From Porites lobata (taxonomy: Eukaryota; Cnidaria; Anthozoa; Scleractinia; Poritidae), in contig CALNXK010000039.1 in NCBI GenBank assembly GCA_942486035.1, forward strand, positions 3,271,001 to 3,335,000: a stretch of DNA of 64,000 bases, read 5' to 3'. Made by a program: the position numbers and the translations under genes. Below are positions 10,601 through 23,722 of the stretch, piece after piece. The notes under the pieces are model-generated. The model ran no database searches. It was not told the DNA's origin and saw only the letters and a program-made list of their open reading frames with translations. Within the stretch, counting starts at the first letter, position 1. Every line of letters starts with the position of its first letter.

Positions 10601-13438
10601 CTTGAAGAAAGAACAGCTGATATCTGCAACTACGAAATATTTGCCTTTTGAAAGAATGCTTGACAACTTTTTAAAATCCCGCAAACTTATATTACAAATA
10701 TGTAATACTTCGAAGACAGAAAAGATACGAGGTAAAACACAGTCTTGTTCAGTTGCTACAATGATCCGTCTATTTGATAGCTATTCAAAATGTCCAACGC
10801 TATCGTTACAGAACTACATGTAAAGACATTCACTCGTAATAATTACAATGATGAGAAAAGTAACAATGTAAAAACGAAATTCAGTTATATGCTTGATATT
10901 CCCCTGCTAATATTGTAGCCAGCTCATCAAGTTAACGGCAACCCGTATCTTTCAATACATTCACCGATTTGGAGTATGCACCCTCTTTGTGGGGGCTTTA
11001 ATAAAAAGAAGACAATGAACAAAAAAGTAAACGATGTACAAAAAGCACAAGATGATCGTCCAAAGTTCTGCGATAGCGTGATCGGAGAGGGAGAACTGCA
11101 AAAAAACCTTGATAAACATCTAAAGTTACTGATATTTGTTCCCATCCAATTGTTATTTTCAAGTTGTTTAACCGAAGCGTTTGATATTGACATTGACATT
11201 GACCGCATGCAGATCATTCAAACAATAATAACAGACTGAATGGCTGATGATCCACGCCAGTAACATTGTTCTCAAACACAGTATAACGTACAAGACAACA
11301 TCCAGAATTACTCAAAAGGTCAGGTAGTCTTTCTCAAGGGATATTTCAACGCTTAAGCAAGAGCGAATAGAGAATACGTCATGTATGAAGGCACTTTCGC
11401 CTTGAGTAACATGAACAAACAAATTTTTATTTTTAAAGAAGGCGTGAACTTTTAGTGAGTACCTCGTTCATTCCTGATGACATTTCTTTAGTGATTGATC
11501 ACCCTGAACAATAGCTACATGTACCTCTTCCTGTTGGCCTTACTGTAGTGGGTATTGAAGACTCCTTTAAGCCGGGCGTAGTGATTTGACGGTGGACTAA
11601 GATAACCGTAGCGAGGTTATTAAAAGGCACTGGGCATTGTGTTTTCTACAGTTTCCAGGTATCAAATGTTATGAAAGCGCTGACTGAAACGTGCTTTTTA
11701 CCTAATTTTATCCATCACGTCGTTGCACAGGTTTTTAAAATCACCGATTTTGTCGGAGTTGCCATTCTTCCTAATCATCACTTTTTTAGCAGATGCTGTT
11801 TAACAGTCTTGCTTTTGTCTTCCTAGTCTGAAATAACAATGCCTTCAATACCGCGTGTATTATTCAAAGGATTTTATTTATGGATGTGGGCAAGGGCACA
11901 TACACCTGAAGGTTTAAGTGTACGATAATTCCTCCATCGCCCCCCCCCCCCCCCCAAAAAAGGTTTTATATTTTCCATAAATCACACCAGAACATATTTG
12001 TTTTGATAAGTTTACATTTCTACTTTCGCTAAGTACTTAAAGAGCAAATTCTCGAAACGTCAGCAATGTCTTTCCATTCCTTGCAGTGGCTTATAGATCT
12101 TGCAGGGTGGTCGCACACTTGTCACGACCAAAATGTCTTTATTTTAGTGGTCACGACCCTATGGCAACCTGAGAAGAATGTCCCGGTTTCCCATTGACTT
12201 TACAAAGTACTTAGAGTGTAGATTGCAAACTTGCCTGACCGTAAAAACAAGGAACATTCTTTTTCCCCTGCCTCGCCATGGCAAACCTATTATCTGCACA
12301 CTCTTTCTAGCTTGGTCAGTGCTCACATGCCAGCTCCAACAAGACAAAGGATCCATCTCTTGAGAAATTACGTGATTTACGAAAGCGGTAATTCACATAA
12401 AAGTACAAAGATATATATTAAGTAAACGTTACGAGGTTTGCCTTCACCTGCATAATTTCCTTCGAGTCTAGTTAAAGCCTGAATAAATAGGTATAATTTG
12501 ATAATCTCAAACGTTCAGTTGATGTCAGTTGTTTGGATCTCACGCGATTACTACGCGAGTTAATGCCAGACACAAGATGTTTGAGGTGGTTTACCAATTC
12601 AATCTTTAGAGAACTGAATAGCAGCTGCTTGTAGATGTCTTTAGGGATAAAGGTGCAATCATTTATCTAGTGATTTAAGGCCAACTGGCTCATTAATAAT
12701 GTGATTTCATCAACTGAAGCGGCTAAATTCAGGATTGAGTTTAGCCTGTACGTTTTTTTAAATTCGTTTCGAAACAAACAATAATCGCAAGTTACGACCT
12801 CATAGTAATGGTGCTTCCTTGCAAATGAGATTTTACCACCACCACTGCAAATTTCAATTCCAGCGCCGTTCAGGTCATTTCAAAGTAATTTTCGCTGTCA
12901 GTTAAATACATGAAAATTAAAAGGGCAAAATTTCCGCAGCAGGACATTATTCTCTTAACTGCGTTCGCCGATTGTAGTCTAAAATATTCCTGACCAACCA
13001 CTACCGTAATCAGTGATCGCTCAAACACTTCGGTTATTGCCTCTTTCCTGCTGATCACATTCAAAAAGCGGCCATCTTACCTTATTCTGGAAGCCTCGCC
13101 CAACAGGAAATGAATACTACTTTCACAGATGATAGAAAACGCGTCCCTTCTAAGCTCCACAAAATTGAATTGCCCCTTGACCGGAAAATTGTACAATAAA
13201 GATCGTTTCCGGATACACTGCGTCATGAATTAAAAATCGCTATCGCCCCAAGGTTTTCATATTTTGATAGATAATCCTTTTATTCTTTATATCCAACCTC
13301 AAGATTGGTAAAAATGCTAAATCTTATTTTGCTCAATGATAAGAAACAAAAGCTACCACGCGATGTACTTTCCTGGAGGTTTTTTTCAACGATGGTACGC
13401 ACCTATGCTCTTTTTTAAAACTTCCTAACTTCAACATA
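7621..13438. other. Intergenic, no supported gene
   Basis: AT-rich sequence with only short open frames, none carrying a recognised domain or convincing splice context. The one notable simple repeat is a run of 16 C at 11940-11955. A GC-richer patch at 12170-12370 is open in several overlapping frames, but nothing in it is recognisable. Confidence 0.6.
11940..11955. repeat. Poly(C)16 tract
   Basis: Sixteen consecutive C followed by six A: a homopolymer likely to vary in length or be error-prone in sequencing. Confidence 0.95.
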
Positions 13439-13595
13439 CAGTGGAAACTCGATTTTTCAAACCACGTTGGGAAAAACAAATTGGCTCTAAATATCGGGGT
13501 GAAATTACTGTATTTGACTGGTGAAAGGAAGTTGAGTTTGGTCCGAATTGTAGAAAATCTGGAAAAACCGAGGTCGAGAAATCAGGATTCTACTG
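13439..13595. mobile_element. Tc1/Tigger-like MITE
   Basis: The 157-bp element begins CAGTGGAAACTCGATTTTTC and ends with the imperfect inverted counterpart finishing ATTCTACTG. CAGT termini next to TA on the left side are typical of Tc1/mariner/pogo derivatives. There is no coding capacity; classification beyond the superfamily is inference. Confidence 0.6.
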
Positions 13596-13865
13596 CACAT
13601 ATGCTTTTGAGTGGTTGAAAAGTAACACTGTTGACCCAGCCTTCTGATTTCACAAGCATACAAGAGAATGAAGAGGATGCTACAATAAATGAGATATCAA
13701 AAAAGGTCGCTGAGTCAAACGGTCCAGTAGCCCATTTTAACTGTGAGTAGATATAAATCACATGCAAAGCAACTACAGGAAGACAATTCCGGCGACATAA
13801 TTGTTAACTCCAAAACTTAAATTATGATAACTCAGAAAATTCACTCTCTCGTTCTTGAAACTAAA

Positions 13866-13949
13866 ATGCGCGTAACAAGATATGGAACGTTATTTGGTGT
13901 CTTGTTCTTAGTCATTCAAAACACAATCAAAGCCTCTCAGGACTGTCAG
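13866..13949 (+). CDS. Candidate first exon encoding a signal peptide
   Basis: ATG at 13866 opens 28 codons (MRVTRYGTLFGVLFLVIQ...) and stops exactly at a CAG|GTAAAT donor at 13949/13950, the same donor context as exon 1 of the protease gene. The hydrophobic run GTLFGVLFLVI after basic residues is a good signal-peptide core. No following exon can be assigned: fragments at 14630-14681 and 15805-15850 do not match in phase. It may be a real first exon of an unrecognised secreted protein or a chance structure. Confidence 0.3.
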
Positions 13950-16900
13950 GTAAATTAATTAAATATTTAAAATCATCAGTCGCATGCGAATGTCTATCTA
14001 ATCTCGCTCTTCCTAACAGGCAATGTGTTTATCAGACGCGATACCGGCGATTCTTTATATAGAGACACACTTCTGTCGGTTGAATTTGTTTACAACAATC
14101 TCAAGCTGATAAGCTTTACCTTGATAACATCATATTGATACACAAACGGAATTATAGAGGTTTATTAGGAAATACCGATCCACGGTCAGATAACAAAAAG
14201 TAGCATAAAATCGCATCTTATCACCTTCAAAAGTCGACATATTTTCGCTTTTTACATTCGTCAGCCTATATCTCCTAAGACCGACAAAAGAAAATAAAAT
14301 TTCAATACTTTGAAAAAAATCGATTGAAAAGGACATCAGTGAGGAAAGTAAGTTAGTGGGTTAATGTGTCTGGCTTATACCCACGATTTCGCATATATGT
14401 AGGAACTCAAAAGAGGATAAGAATAGAGGGCAAACTCGGGGTCTGGTTGGGTCAAAATGGTTTCTTTCTTTCGGATCAGGTGATTTCCATTTTGTTATAT
14501 TAGCTTCTTCATTGGGCTACAGATCGTTGTTGTTTGTCTAAGTAGTTGCAGTATTACCTAAGGAGTTATTATCTGTCAAATAACCCTTCTGACATAAACT
14601 ACCATGTATTGGTAAACTGCTTGGTAATTATGAGCAGTCAAAGGGCGTGTAAGGAGAATACCAGCGCAGACGGTGCTGTCGGTAAGTTCCAAGAACTGGG
14701 TTGCTTCAGGCCATTTGCTATTTTGCTCTTGAATGGGAGACATATTTCGAAAAAGACTTCCACTATTTCGGAAAATCATTTTAAAATTCAGTTAAGAGTC
14801 ATGAAACGTTGTTCTAATTTTACAAGGAATCAAAGGGCGATCGCTCAAATAAAACCTCAGTCCTCAGCCGTACTATGATTCTCGTGGTTTAGGTTGTAAG
14901 GCGATAGAAAGTGACTCAGTCTTCCTTTAGAGTTAAAGTGGTGAAATCGTACGTGGGAGCCATCGACGTTCTATGTAATGAAGTTTTTTTTCTAATCACT
15001 TTAAAGCATTTAGAGTAAAACGCAATGAGACCAGATCGAATTCTTCCCTAAAAGACCTAAAATCACCACGTGGCACAAAACACAATCTCAGAAATGAACA
15101 GCAGTGTATTTGTTAATTCACTGAGACTGCATTTTTATGGCTCAGTGAGAGACTATTATCAGCTTAGCTGAGAATACCATACCATACAACACATTGAATG
15201 AGGAAGCTACCTACCTTCGTGTAAAGAAGGATAACAATACCAGCTTCAAGAGATAAAAGATCGTGTTAAAACCTACTGCTCTAACCTGCTCATTGTTCTT
15301 GTGAAAATATTCAACTCCCAACAGGGGATAAAAGCTAACGTTACGGTATTGCTAGTCAGATCAATCAGTACGAAAAACGGTGTTGAAAGAAATGCGATCT
15401 TCGAAAAAACAAGATACAAAAAGACATAAAGAGTAGTCACGCGGCAAGTCTTCATCGACAGAGAAATAATTTAATGTACGGGCTTTTTTGCGGGTAGAAA
15501 TCACTTCAACAAGTTAGGCGGCGGTCTCAGATGTCTTATAACAATCGATAATGTTATCTTAGGTATCATTTTCAAGGGGAAAAACGAAGTAGGTCGACTC
15601 TACACTAAATTCCCAGGAACGGAAAACGTTTAATGGCATAAAATAGCGCAAGGAACTCTAACGTACCGACCAGTGTCCTCGAGTCACGTGCGTTTGAATC
15701 TTTCATTGACAAAGAAAAAAAAATAGATAGAGATTTTGGTGATCGCCTTTACGGAAGAATATTACGATGCCTACGCACAAGAAATCCCTATTCAGTTTTA
15801 TTTTGAGTGGAAAGGGTTGTTCTCAGTTTTACTATTTTGACGCAGTGCATTTTCACGGCGGGTGGCAGCCGAAACCTACTGTTATGTTTATAAATGCTTC
15901 GAAATGCTTGGGTAAGAGACTCGTGAGTAGGAATTTGCAATCGACAGACTCCAGCGTTCAGCTGTGTCTAGTGGGCACCATGTGCAGCAATATTATGCCA
16001 TGTGGTATTCGGAATCTTCAGCCGGAAAATATTTTTCAAGCATAATTTGGCATCAGTTAATGAATTTCATGATTTTTAATTGTGACAAGCACCGTTCATC
16101 TTTAGCAACAGAAGCATCATAGTTCCCGTGATACACGAGTCTGCTCGTTGAAGCGGATAAGTCAACATCGACATGTTTTGCCGAAGATTGACAATGCGAC
16201 ATCAGTGTGTTTTCTAGGAAATAGAAAGCTGTGTTTTACAACGAGGGGAAAATAAATCTCCTAAAGCCGATGGCTTGCTCAGATAAGGAGAACATCGATA
16301 TTTCTTATTCAGTAAAGAAAATAAAATAAGACACAATGACAAGTGACCTTCATTGACAAGGCGATGGTAATTCATAAATTGAAACAAAGTTCATAAACAG
16401 AGTTAACTTTCAAACAATTTTTTTGTTCTAACTTTTTCCCAGAATGTGTTGGAAAATTTCACTGAAAATATGAGTCAAACTCATGATATGAGCCGTGAAA
16501 AATCAAAAGAATATTTTAGTTCACGGGGCTCAGGAGACTACAGGATAAGAAAATCTGTTGGACGAGAACAAACAATAAGGTATTGGAATGCTACACAAGG
16601 CGGCTGAGACATTTCCTCCTTTTGCGTGAAAACGTTAGAATGCTATAATAATCACCATGATTTACTTTTCTGTTTCTTCATCGTGTAGAATTCAGCACGT
16701 AACACTTCATAAATTTGCAGACTAAGGAATGGACAAAACCTAGTTTCGACATAACAGTAGACCCCTCAAGAAGACTCAACACAATCGGTTGAGAGAAATG
16801 ATCCCCGAAACACACTTAGGAAAGGAATCGTTTTGGAAACTATAACAAAAAAGTCTGAATGACTCAGGGACGATCGTGGAAACTTGAGAAAATATTACGC

Positions 16901-19900
16901 GATAGTTAGAGTATACTGCCGAAGCCTGGATTCACCTTTACTATGCTGGATATTGGCTAACAGATGTATGGACAAGATTGCCCATGAAAGAGATACCTCA
17001 TCAAAGCCAATAACTTAGACAATACAAAACAGTATTGCAGCCATTTCAAAAAGACACAGAGAAATGAATAACAGTGCATTTATCAAGCACGTGTTACTGG
17101 TGGCTGGCTAGGAAAAAGACAGGTGGATTCACGCCTCCTACTTGAGGAGACAGGGCTACTTTCTTTGACGAGAAAGTGAAGTTAACCATTTCATTATCAA
17201 GAGTGGTGAAACTGACCCCGATTCACAAAAGAGCAGAATTCACATCATGAGAAATAAAAAAAACGAACGATATCCTAAGAGTACTGCTGAAGAATGTTTA
17301 ATTCAAATAGGCAACCAGTAGGGATTCATCCATAGACAGAAGAGCTGAACAAGAGCTGAACAATGAACATTGTACGAAAATTCGTATCTGACAGTCTCTT
17401 GTCATGAGACATTGTACTTTAGCCAGTTCGACGATTGCGAAAGCAGTCTTCGCAAAGACAAGACACAACTGTTATGTGCTCTGCCACCCTAAACAGCTGT
17501 TGAGATATCAATTAATGATCGTGGTATATTGTTTCAAACCCGATGTGAAAAATTAAACGTTTTTATGAATTGTAAGCTGTGCAAGTGGTTTTAATCTCTA
17601 CAAATCCATTTATACTTATTCAGGACTTCATTTCATAACCAGTTGCGAAGACGTCGACCATATCAATGAAACTAATTCATTCTGAATGCCCAAACGCCCG
17701 GTATAAATTGAAAACATGAAATTGTTATACTTCAAGCAGGTGTGCGGTGCCTTTGAGTTTTCAAGCGAAGCTTTGTTTTTCAGTTGACAAAACAAAACTA
17801 TTAACTTTTTACTTTCAAATCCAATTATGGAGGCAGAATACTAAAGTTTTACTTTTAAGTTTGTGGAAATTACTATCGACATCGTGTGATCATTCAAATG
17901 TAGGCCCATAAAAAGCACTTTCACATGGTACTAACTGTTTAGACTGCAGTTATGAAAACCAATGGTGTTGCACGACCACTCAGCAAAGGAATCCTCCTCA
18001 GCGGTACTGGTACTACTATCTATTCAGTATCGGGACGTAGTTCTAATTTTGGAGTTTGTGGAGAGTACAAATTAAATTCTTCCAGGCTGCCATTCAAATG
18101 AAACGTCTTCAGCGGTATTTTCATATCATATGGGTACTATTTGCTTTTTTTATTTAGCATTTTACGGTAAAAAGATTTTCCTCGAATTTTGTATTGTTCT
18201 CCTTTTGGAAGTAAAAGGGTTAATGCCAAATTTCAGAACAAAACGTAAAAGAGAGAAAAATAACTGATTTTTGAGAAAAGAAAAGAGTCGACGGACGGCA
18301 CGCGTTTATGAAGAGTGGCTCAATAGCAGAAACACGTCGAATAGTTCTTTTGTCACATTTTTGAAAACAACCAGCTTTATTAGACAACAAACTGTGACAG
18401 GAGTTAAATGCCAGAATGAGATATTAAAGGTAATACCCAATCAGATTTGTGGTGTTCCATAAAGTTCAATTAATAACCAGTAGGCTTATCTATTTTGAGT
18501 CTTTGTCTAAAAACCTTTCTGGTGTTACTTAAGTAAGGAAAATAGAGTCGTTTTGAGAAACTTCAACCTCTGCAAAGGAATATTCCGTATGGAATATGCC
18601 AGGCAAGACTTCCGAGAGTCTACGGGGAAAAAATAAATTAAGAAGGTTAAAAAAGAATCGCTGCAAAATCTACTACTTCACTAGGAGTGATGCATGTCCC
18701 TAGTTTACTTCACTAAGCTGTTTTTATGTCTTCAAACTGTGCGGATGCGCTTTTCAAAAGATCATTATTTCACAGAGAGTAGAAACTGGTAGTAAAGCGA
18801 AGCTTTAACACATTGATTGAACACCCTTCAATAAATACTAGGACAACATATATTACAAGAGTTTACAGAGAAGATATGATACATCTTTCTCGGATGATGG
18901 ATATTCTTTTTTGGTTTGGCTATAGGTTTCCCTTTGCTGAGAATGTATGTCTCTCCGGAAACGTCTATTTCAGCCTCCTTATACTACCGGAAGTGTTTTC
19001 TTAAAAAGTTATCTTGGTAGTGTCAATCGTAAAATTTAGCCATTTTCCTCCGTTAAGGCAGAGAGTTGCCAAATTTTCCATTTACACTGCCAAAAAAACT
19101 TGTCAATTCTTTACAATATAAGTTGTCCTCCAAGAAATGCTTAGCGTGGTATGATGCCAAGCGTACCTACGCTTCATGTCCCAAGTTTTATTCCAAGTAA
19201 ATTATTAACTTGCAAGTGGCGAACAAAAAAAGAAGACGAACTAAGCGCAGCGCACTTGAAACAGGGCGTTAATTCGGAAGAATTGCAAGAGTTTGTTTGG
19301 CAGGTTGACAAACGACGGAAAGCAGGAGCTCGCTGAAAATTTTTTGCTTGCGTAGACCCACTTTTAAACCAGACTTGCGCAATGTCACAATTCTAATGAG
19401 TAACTGACAGAAAAGGTACTCAGGAGATATGTTTTTGACATTTACATTGTCAAACTCAAAAATATAGATTCTTTCCATTCAAAACTTCGTGCTAACTAAA
19501 GGTAGAGCTTATTTATGTAAGAAGACTTCTTGAAAAGTCTTTAGGTAAGTCTATCTAAACTAATAGGAATCAAACATATACCAGTGACATTTCATGGAAT
19601 TAACATTTACAATAAGCAAGAATAGACGAAAGATATCAGACTGCTTTTTCAAACCTTACAACAGAATTATTTAAGTCAAGATTACAAGTGTCACAAATAG
19701 ATTCGCGTTCTTTTTTCACCTGTATCTTCCCTTTAACCTAAAGGTCACAGAGACATGGAAATAAAAGAATATAAAATTGTTTTCACAATGAGCCATTGGT
19801 GTCCTCTGGCAAGTTTGCGTTAACGCTTTCAACGTGTTTAGTTTTGTTCAGAGTAGCACATTTAAAGCAGGTATTTATCGACACTTAAGACAAGCATCAG

Positions 19901-21009
19901 CACACACCATAACAAACAGAAAACAAAAGAGTCAAACAAGCTAAGAAGAATAAGTAATTACACTATTCAACTAGTGATAATTAAGTATTTCTGATCCTTT
20001 CGCAACTTAGCTGTGCTAACAACGCAGAAACTTCGAGATAAGACAACATAAAGTCCATGATTCTTCTTGGTATGTGACGATTACCGAAACGATCCTGCTG
20101 AGTATATGGCATTTTCGACAATAGGTCTTTGTTTATGGATTTCAAAATAACTCATTCTTAGCTGATCCAGAAACACTAAACGATCAACCAAAAAACAAAG
20201 AATAAACGTGGTTTTTTCGAAATTTTGTTAAAAGAACGTAGCAGTAAATGCCAAACAAATTGCGTTGTTCCAACAATAAAGAAGAGTGCTTGAAAAAATA
20301 CATGTATGACAAATAGGTAAATCGGTATTATTGGGAACAGGAGATAAAGAGACTAAGAAATAACAACTTTCGACAACTAACACAGAATTTAATGTGGACA
20401 ACAGTACAATACCGTCCTCAAGAAGGAATATAAGGTCGATCATCTGCGAAATTTTAGACAAATGGTCCATAAAACAACAAATTAAAAGTCTATTGGGGCA
20501 TGGAAATCCCATTCAAAGTTAACCACAAAACCCAGCAAAAAAAAAAAAAGAAAAGAAAAAAGAACAGAGAACCAGTTCTTTCCTCTCAGGGCTTCCAACC
20601 CTTTGAGGATTGCAGACAATTTATGTCTATTTTTAATCGTCTGTAGTCTTCACAAATCATCTGCATGACAATAATTTATACATAAAGAGTTGACCTTCGT
20701 TTAATTTCTTCATTAGAACGCCCACGAAACAATTAGCTCCTCTTCAGTGAAAGTCATATCTTTACAATGCCGAGGTGCAATATCATGATTGAGAGGAAGA
20801 TATGGAATTCTAGTAGTGATTTCAAAAGCTGCCGCGAGCTACTGGAGCATGCTATGCATCGTGTCTCTACCAAATGGTCCATTGTGCAAAGGAATATCAG
20901 ACCCTTAAAAGACAGCCCCTAAAAGTTTATTATGGTTAACGAGTTTGCGGCAAAGCCGCTTAATCTAAGTGAAAATTTACACATCACACTTGTTGTAATT
21001 CAACAACAG
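13950..21009. other. Intergenic or intronic, no supported gene
   Basis: Seven kilobases of AT-rich sequence. I see no recognisable domain, RNA gene or transposon protein. A small ATG-initiated open stretch (14630-14681) ends at a GTAAGT donor, and a frame near 15800-16045 is open for about 90 codons; neither is convincing alone. If 13866-13949 and 21010-22170 belong to real genes, part of this is intron. Confidence 0.5.
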
Positions 21010-22170
21010 AACTTCAACGTCCTCGTATGCAAAAACCCAAACTTGTCAGAATGATGGTGATTGGACATCGGCAGGAGGTACTCAAGAAGGAGGCTGGCTC
21101 TCGAGTCGAGATGTTTGTCATAAACAATTGACTGATACCACTTTTATTGAGTGGAAACTAATTGCACTACTGGGCAAAGTATCTGCTAAAAATATGGCAG
21201 TGTAAGTTTCTGTTTAACACAAACGTAGTTGTCACTATCATTGTTGTTTCTACTCCTTATTGTAGAGGTATACACTGAACCTTTTGTATCGCCACCTTTG
21301 AGCCCGCCTTCGAATTTTGAAGTGATTCTACAGACCTTTATAAGTGTGACTAAAACTACAAACAAAGCGCACCGACGAAAGCGTTTTTTAATTAGTTTGC
21401 CTTTTATAAAATTGCTTATTAATGAATCACTTTACAAACAGAGACACCGGGCGTTCTCAAGAGGCCCGCTGGGCACTAATTGGTATGTAATTTGGCGAGA
21501 TAAGTAGTGTTTTCATATTCATTTGCTGAGTAAACACAAGATACGTTCTTCTCAAGTGCGCAAAAATATTTGCCAACCATTCGGATTTTCGTCTCGATTC
21601 GAACAAAAAACAAACTTGACAAAGTAGAAGGTAACCGGGAAGAAAAATGTAAACACGTTAATCCGAATGTCCGAAACTCAGAAAACATGTTAATTTTTTA
21701 TTACCGAGATAGAAACTTGCCACGAGCGATTTCCAGCTGACCGAAATGTAAATAAGAACTAGTCTGTAAACTGATTAAGGCTGTTTCTCCAATTATAAGC
21801 GCATAAAAGCGTTGATTCCATCGCTGCCATTAGTTATTACACAATTTTGTGCAATTTTGTACACTTGAAATAATAGCCGCACAACATATATTATCCAATT
21901 TTGTCGTGAATATGAATTTCTTCTAGATTTAAGGTTCAGTTTAGGGGGCTATAGGTCGCAATTTTTTGCAGAAAAAATATGAGGTATAAGAGAAAGCTAG
22001 TAGAACGCAGTCGTAAAAGTGCAGTTAATTTAGTTAATATAAGTAAAATACAATCAGAAAAGAAGCCAGCGAAAGAAACTGACAGAGCCATAGAGGCTGC
22101 GGTAATAGAAAACCCAAAATGTAAAACAGATCCAGGAAAACGGTTATTGTCCTCAATCCAAGAGGATTAG
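21010..22170 (+). CDS. Candidate 3' part of an unrecognised gene (two exons)
   Basis: Exon 21010-21201 is open in one frame, notably richer in G/C than its surroundings, and ends at a GTAAGT donor with two bases of a codon left over. The strong acceptor TTTTTTGCAG ending at 21971 starts exon 21972-22170, which restores that frame and continues to TAG. The first exon encodes a Cys/Gly/Trp-containing segment (TCQNDGDWTSAGG..., then FIEWKLIALLGKV); the second encodes a Lys/Glu-rich, probably disordered tail of about 65 residues ending SSIQED. An AATAAA at 22333 lies about 160 nt after the stop. The upstream acceptor (CAACAACAG at 21009) is weak and no start exon was found. I do not recognise the protein; phase agreement could be chance. 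Confidence 0.38.
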
Positions 22171-23722
22171 GGTAGAGATTATACTTCTCTAAATATCAAT
22201 TGCCAAGTGCCGAAATACAATGGAGTAAAAAGCGTTTGTAAGGCGCAGAAACATCTTTCGTTAAAGAAGAATCACAGCTATGCATGTCACTTAAAATACA
22301 TCATCTCCACTACGATAAGACCATTAAACTCGAATAAATGTTAAACATAAGGAAAGGAAGTACGCTGTACCTTTTGCAAAAACTTCCTCAAGAAGTGTGA
22401 AAACACAGTGTACAAAGCGAAGGTGCTCACAGCACAGGCAAACTGGGTGTGCATTCAGACCATTGGGAGCCTTGACTGAATTTTAAGCCCATTAGATACA
22501 CAAAATTCAAAACATACACGGGCCAGATGCGAGAGGGGATGATAGTTTTAGCTGCCGTTTGTTAAGCCGCTTTGGTCAGAAGCAAATAATAAAAATCTGG
22601 TTTTCTTATCGCCAAACGGCGTCGCAGCCTCACATCGTATTTCGTAATTTGGACCATATGGGCGAAAGCTGTTTAGGTATGTTCACCTATACCAAGACAA
22701 GTTGCTTCACGATAATTAAAAAGTTGTTACTACTTCTTCGCAGTTGGCAAATTAATAAAAAGACACGCGTACATGGAACAAAGCGAGTAGGCATCGGAAC
22801 ACAGTTTTTAAGTTAACATATTCTATTGCTCATTGTCCTTATTTACACAGACCGTGATAGCTCTTAAGATAAAAAAAATCATTTTAACTTGAAGCAGTAA
22901 CACCTAGTGTTACTCGTGAATAACACTGGTGGCTTGGATAAATAAAAATCACTAAGTTTTGAAGTGTTGCAATAACCTCGAGCAAAATATGGCCACCAGT
23001 GTCTTGAAGACACAGGCATAAGTAGGGTGGCAAAACCTAACGTCAGTGCAGACGCAAAAAAGGAAAAAACATAATTACAGCCCTACCAGCAGAAAAATAA
23101 AGAAGCCCATATGTGTTCTTTTCACGAGTTTTAGCGGGTACAAGAATTTGACAACCAGTTGTTGTATAAGAGAAATACCGAGATAATTTCTATTCTGGCT
23201 TCCTTTGGCAAACTGCACAAAGTGAATGGTGGTTAAGCGAATTCTAATCACCACTTATTATAATAAATACTACTAGCATTGTTTTTGTGACAAAGGAAGG
23301 AGCTGCAGTAGAAAGCCATATCTGTGGCTCACATAAATTATCATGAAACTGTTTCAGAGAAATGTGCTTGACATCTTTATAATTGATCAGCACACAACCA
23401 AAATCAGTTGAATTCATTCAGATACAAATGCTTTTTCAATATGTATTCAAACAAGGCTCAGTACTTTCTTAGTAATTTATCTCCACCCCCGACAATAATG
23501 TGACGAAAATTAACAAATTTAAGAATTTTCTTTAGAAAAAAATCCAGTAAAGGATCACCCTCGCTATTTTAACATCCATTCCGTTCAAACTCTTAGTCGC
23601 CTTTTTATATTTCACCAATGTTACTGAAATTGAAAATGTAGCACTTATGATAAAGTGCATGGTTTTATCAAATGGTGAGTGGTAAATTGTCATTAAATTG
23701 TTCTGCTTTGTAGCGGACTGAG
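22171..23722. other. Intergenic between candidate gene and Msx 3' end
   Basis: AT-rich with no supported gene. It should contain the Msx 3' UTR (minus strand, below 23723), but no clear AATAAA on the minus strand was found close to the stop. Confidence 0.55.

Noticed and set aside
10506..10823. 105-codon frame
   Set aside because: Starts at a TTG codon, has low-complexity Lys-rich composition and no domain; likely chance.
21229..21507. 92-codon frame with a hydrophobic start resembling a signal peptide
   Set aside because: It begins at TTG rather than ATG, and cannot be joined in frame to the exon ending at 21201.
22559..22680. Frame reading QIIKIWFSYRQ, resembling a homeodomain recognition helix
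   Set aside because: Neither the residues before nor after fit a homeodomain, the conserved Asn is absent, and other frames are equally open.
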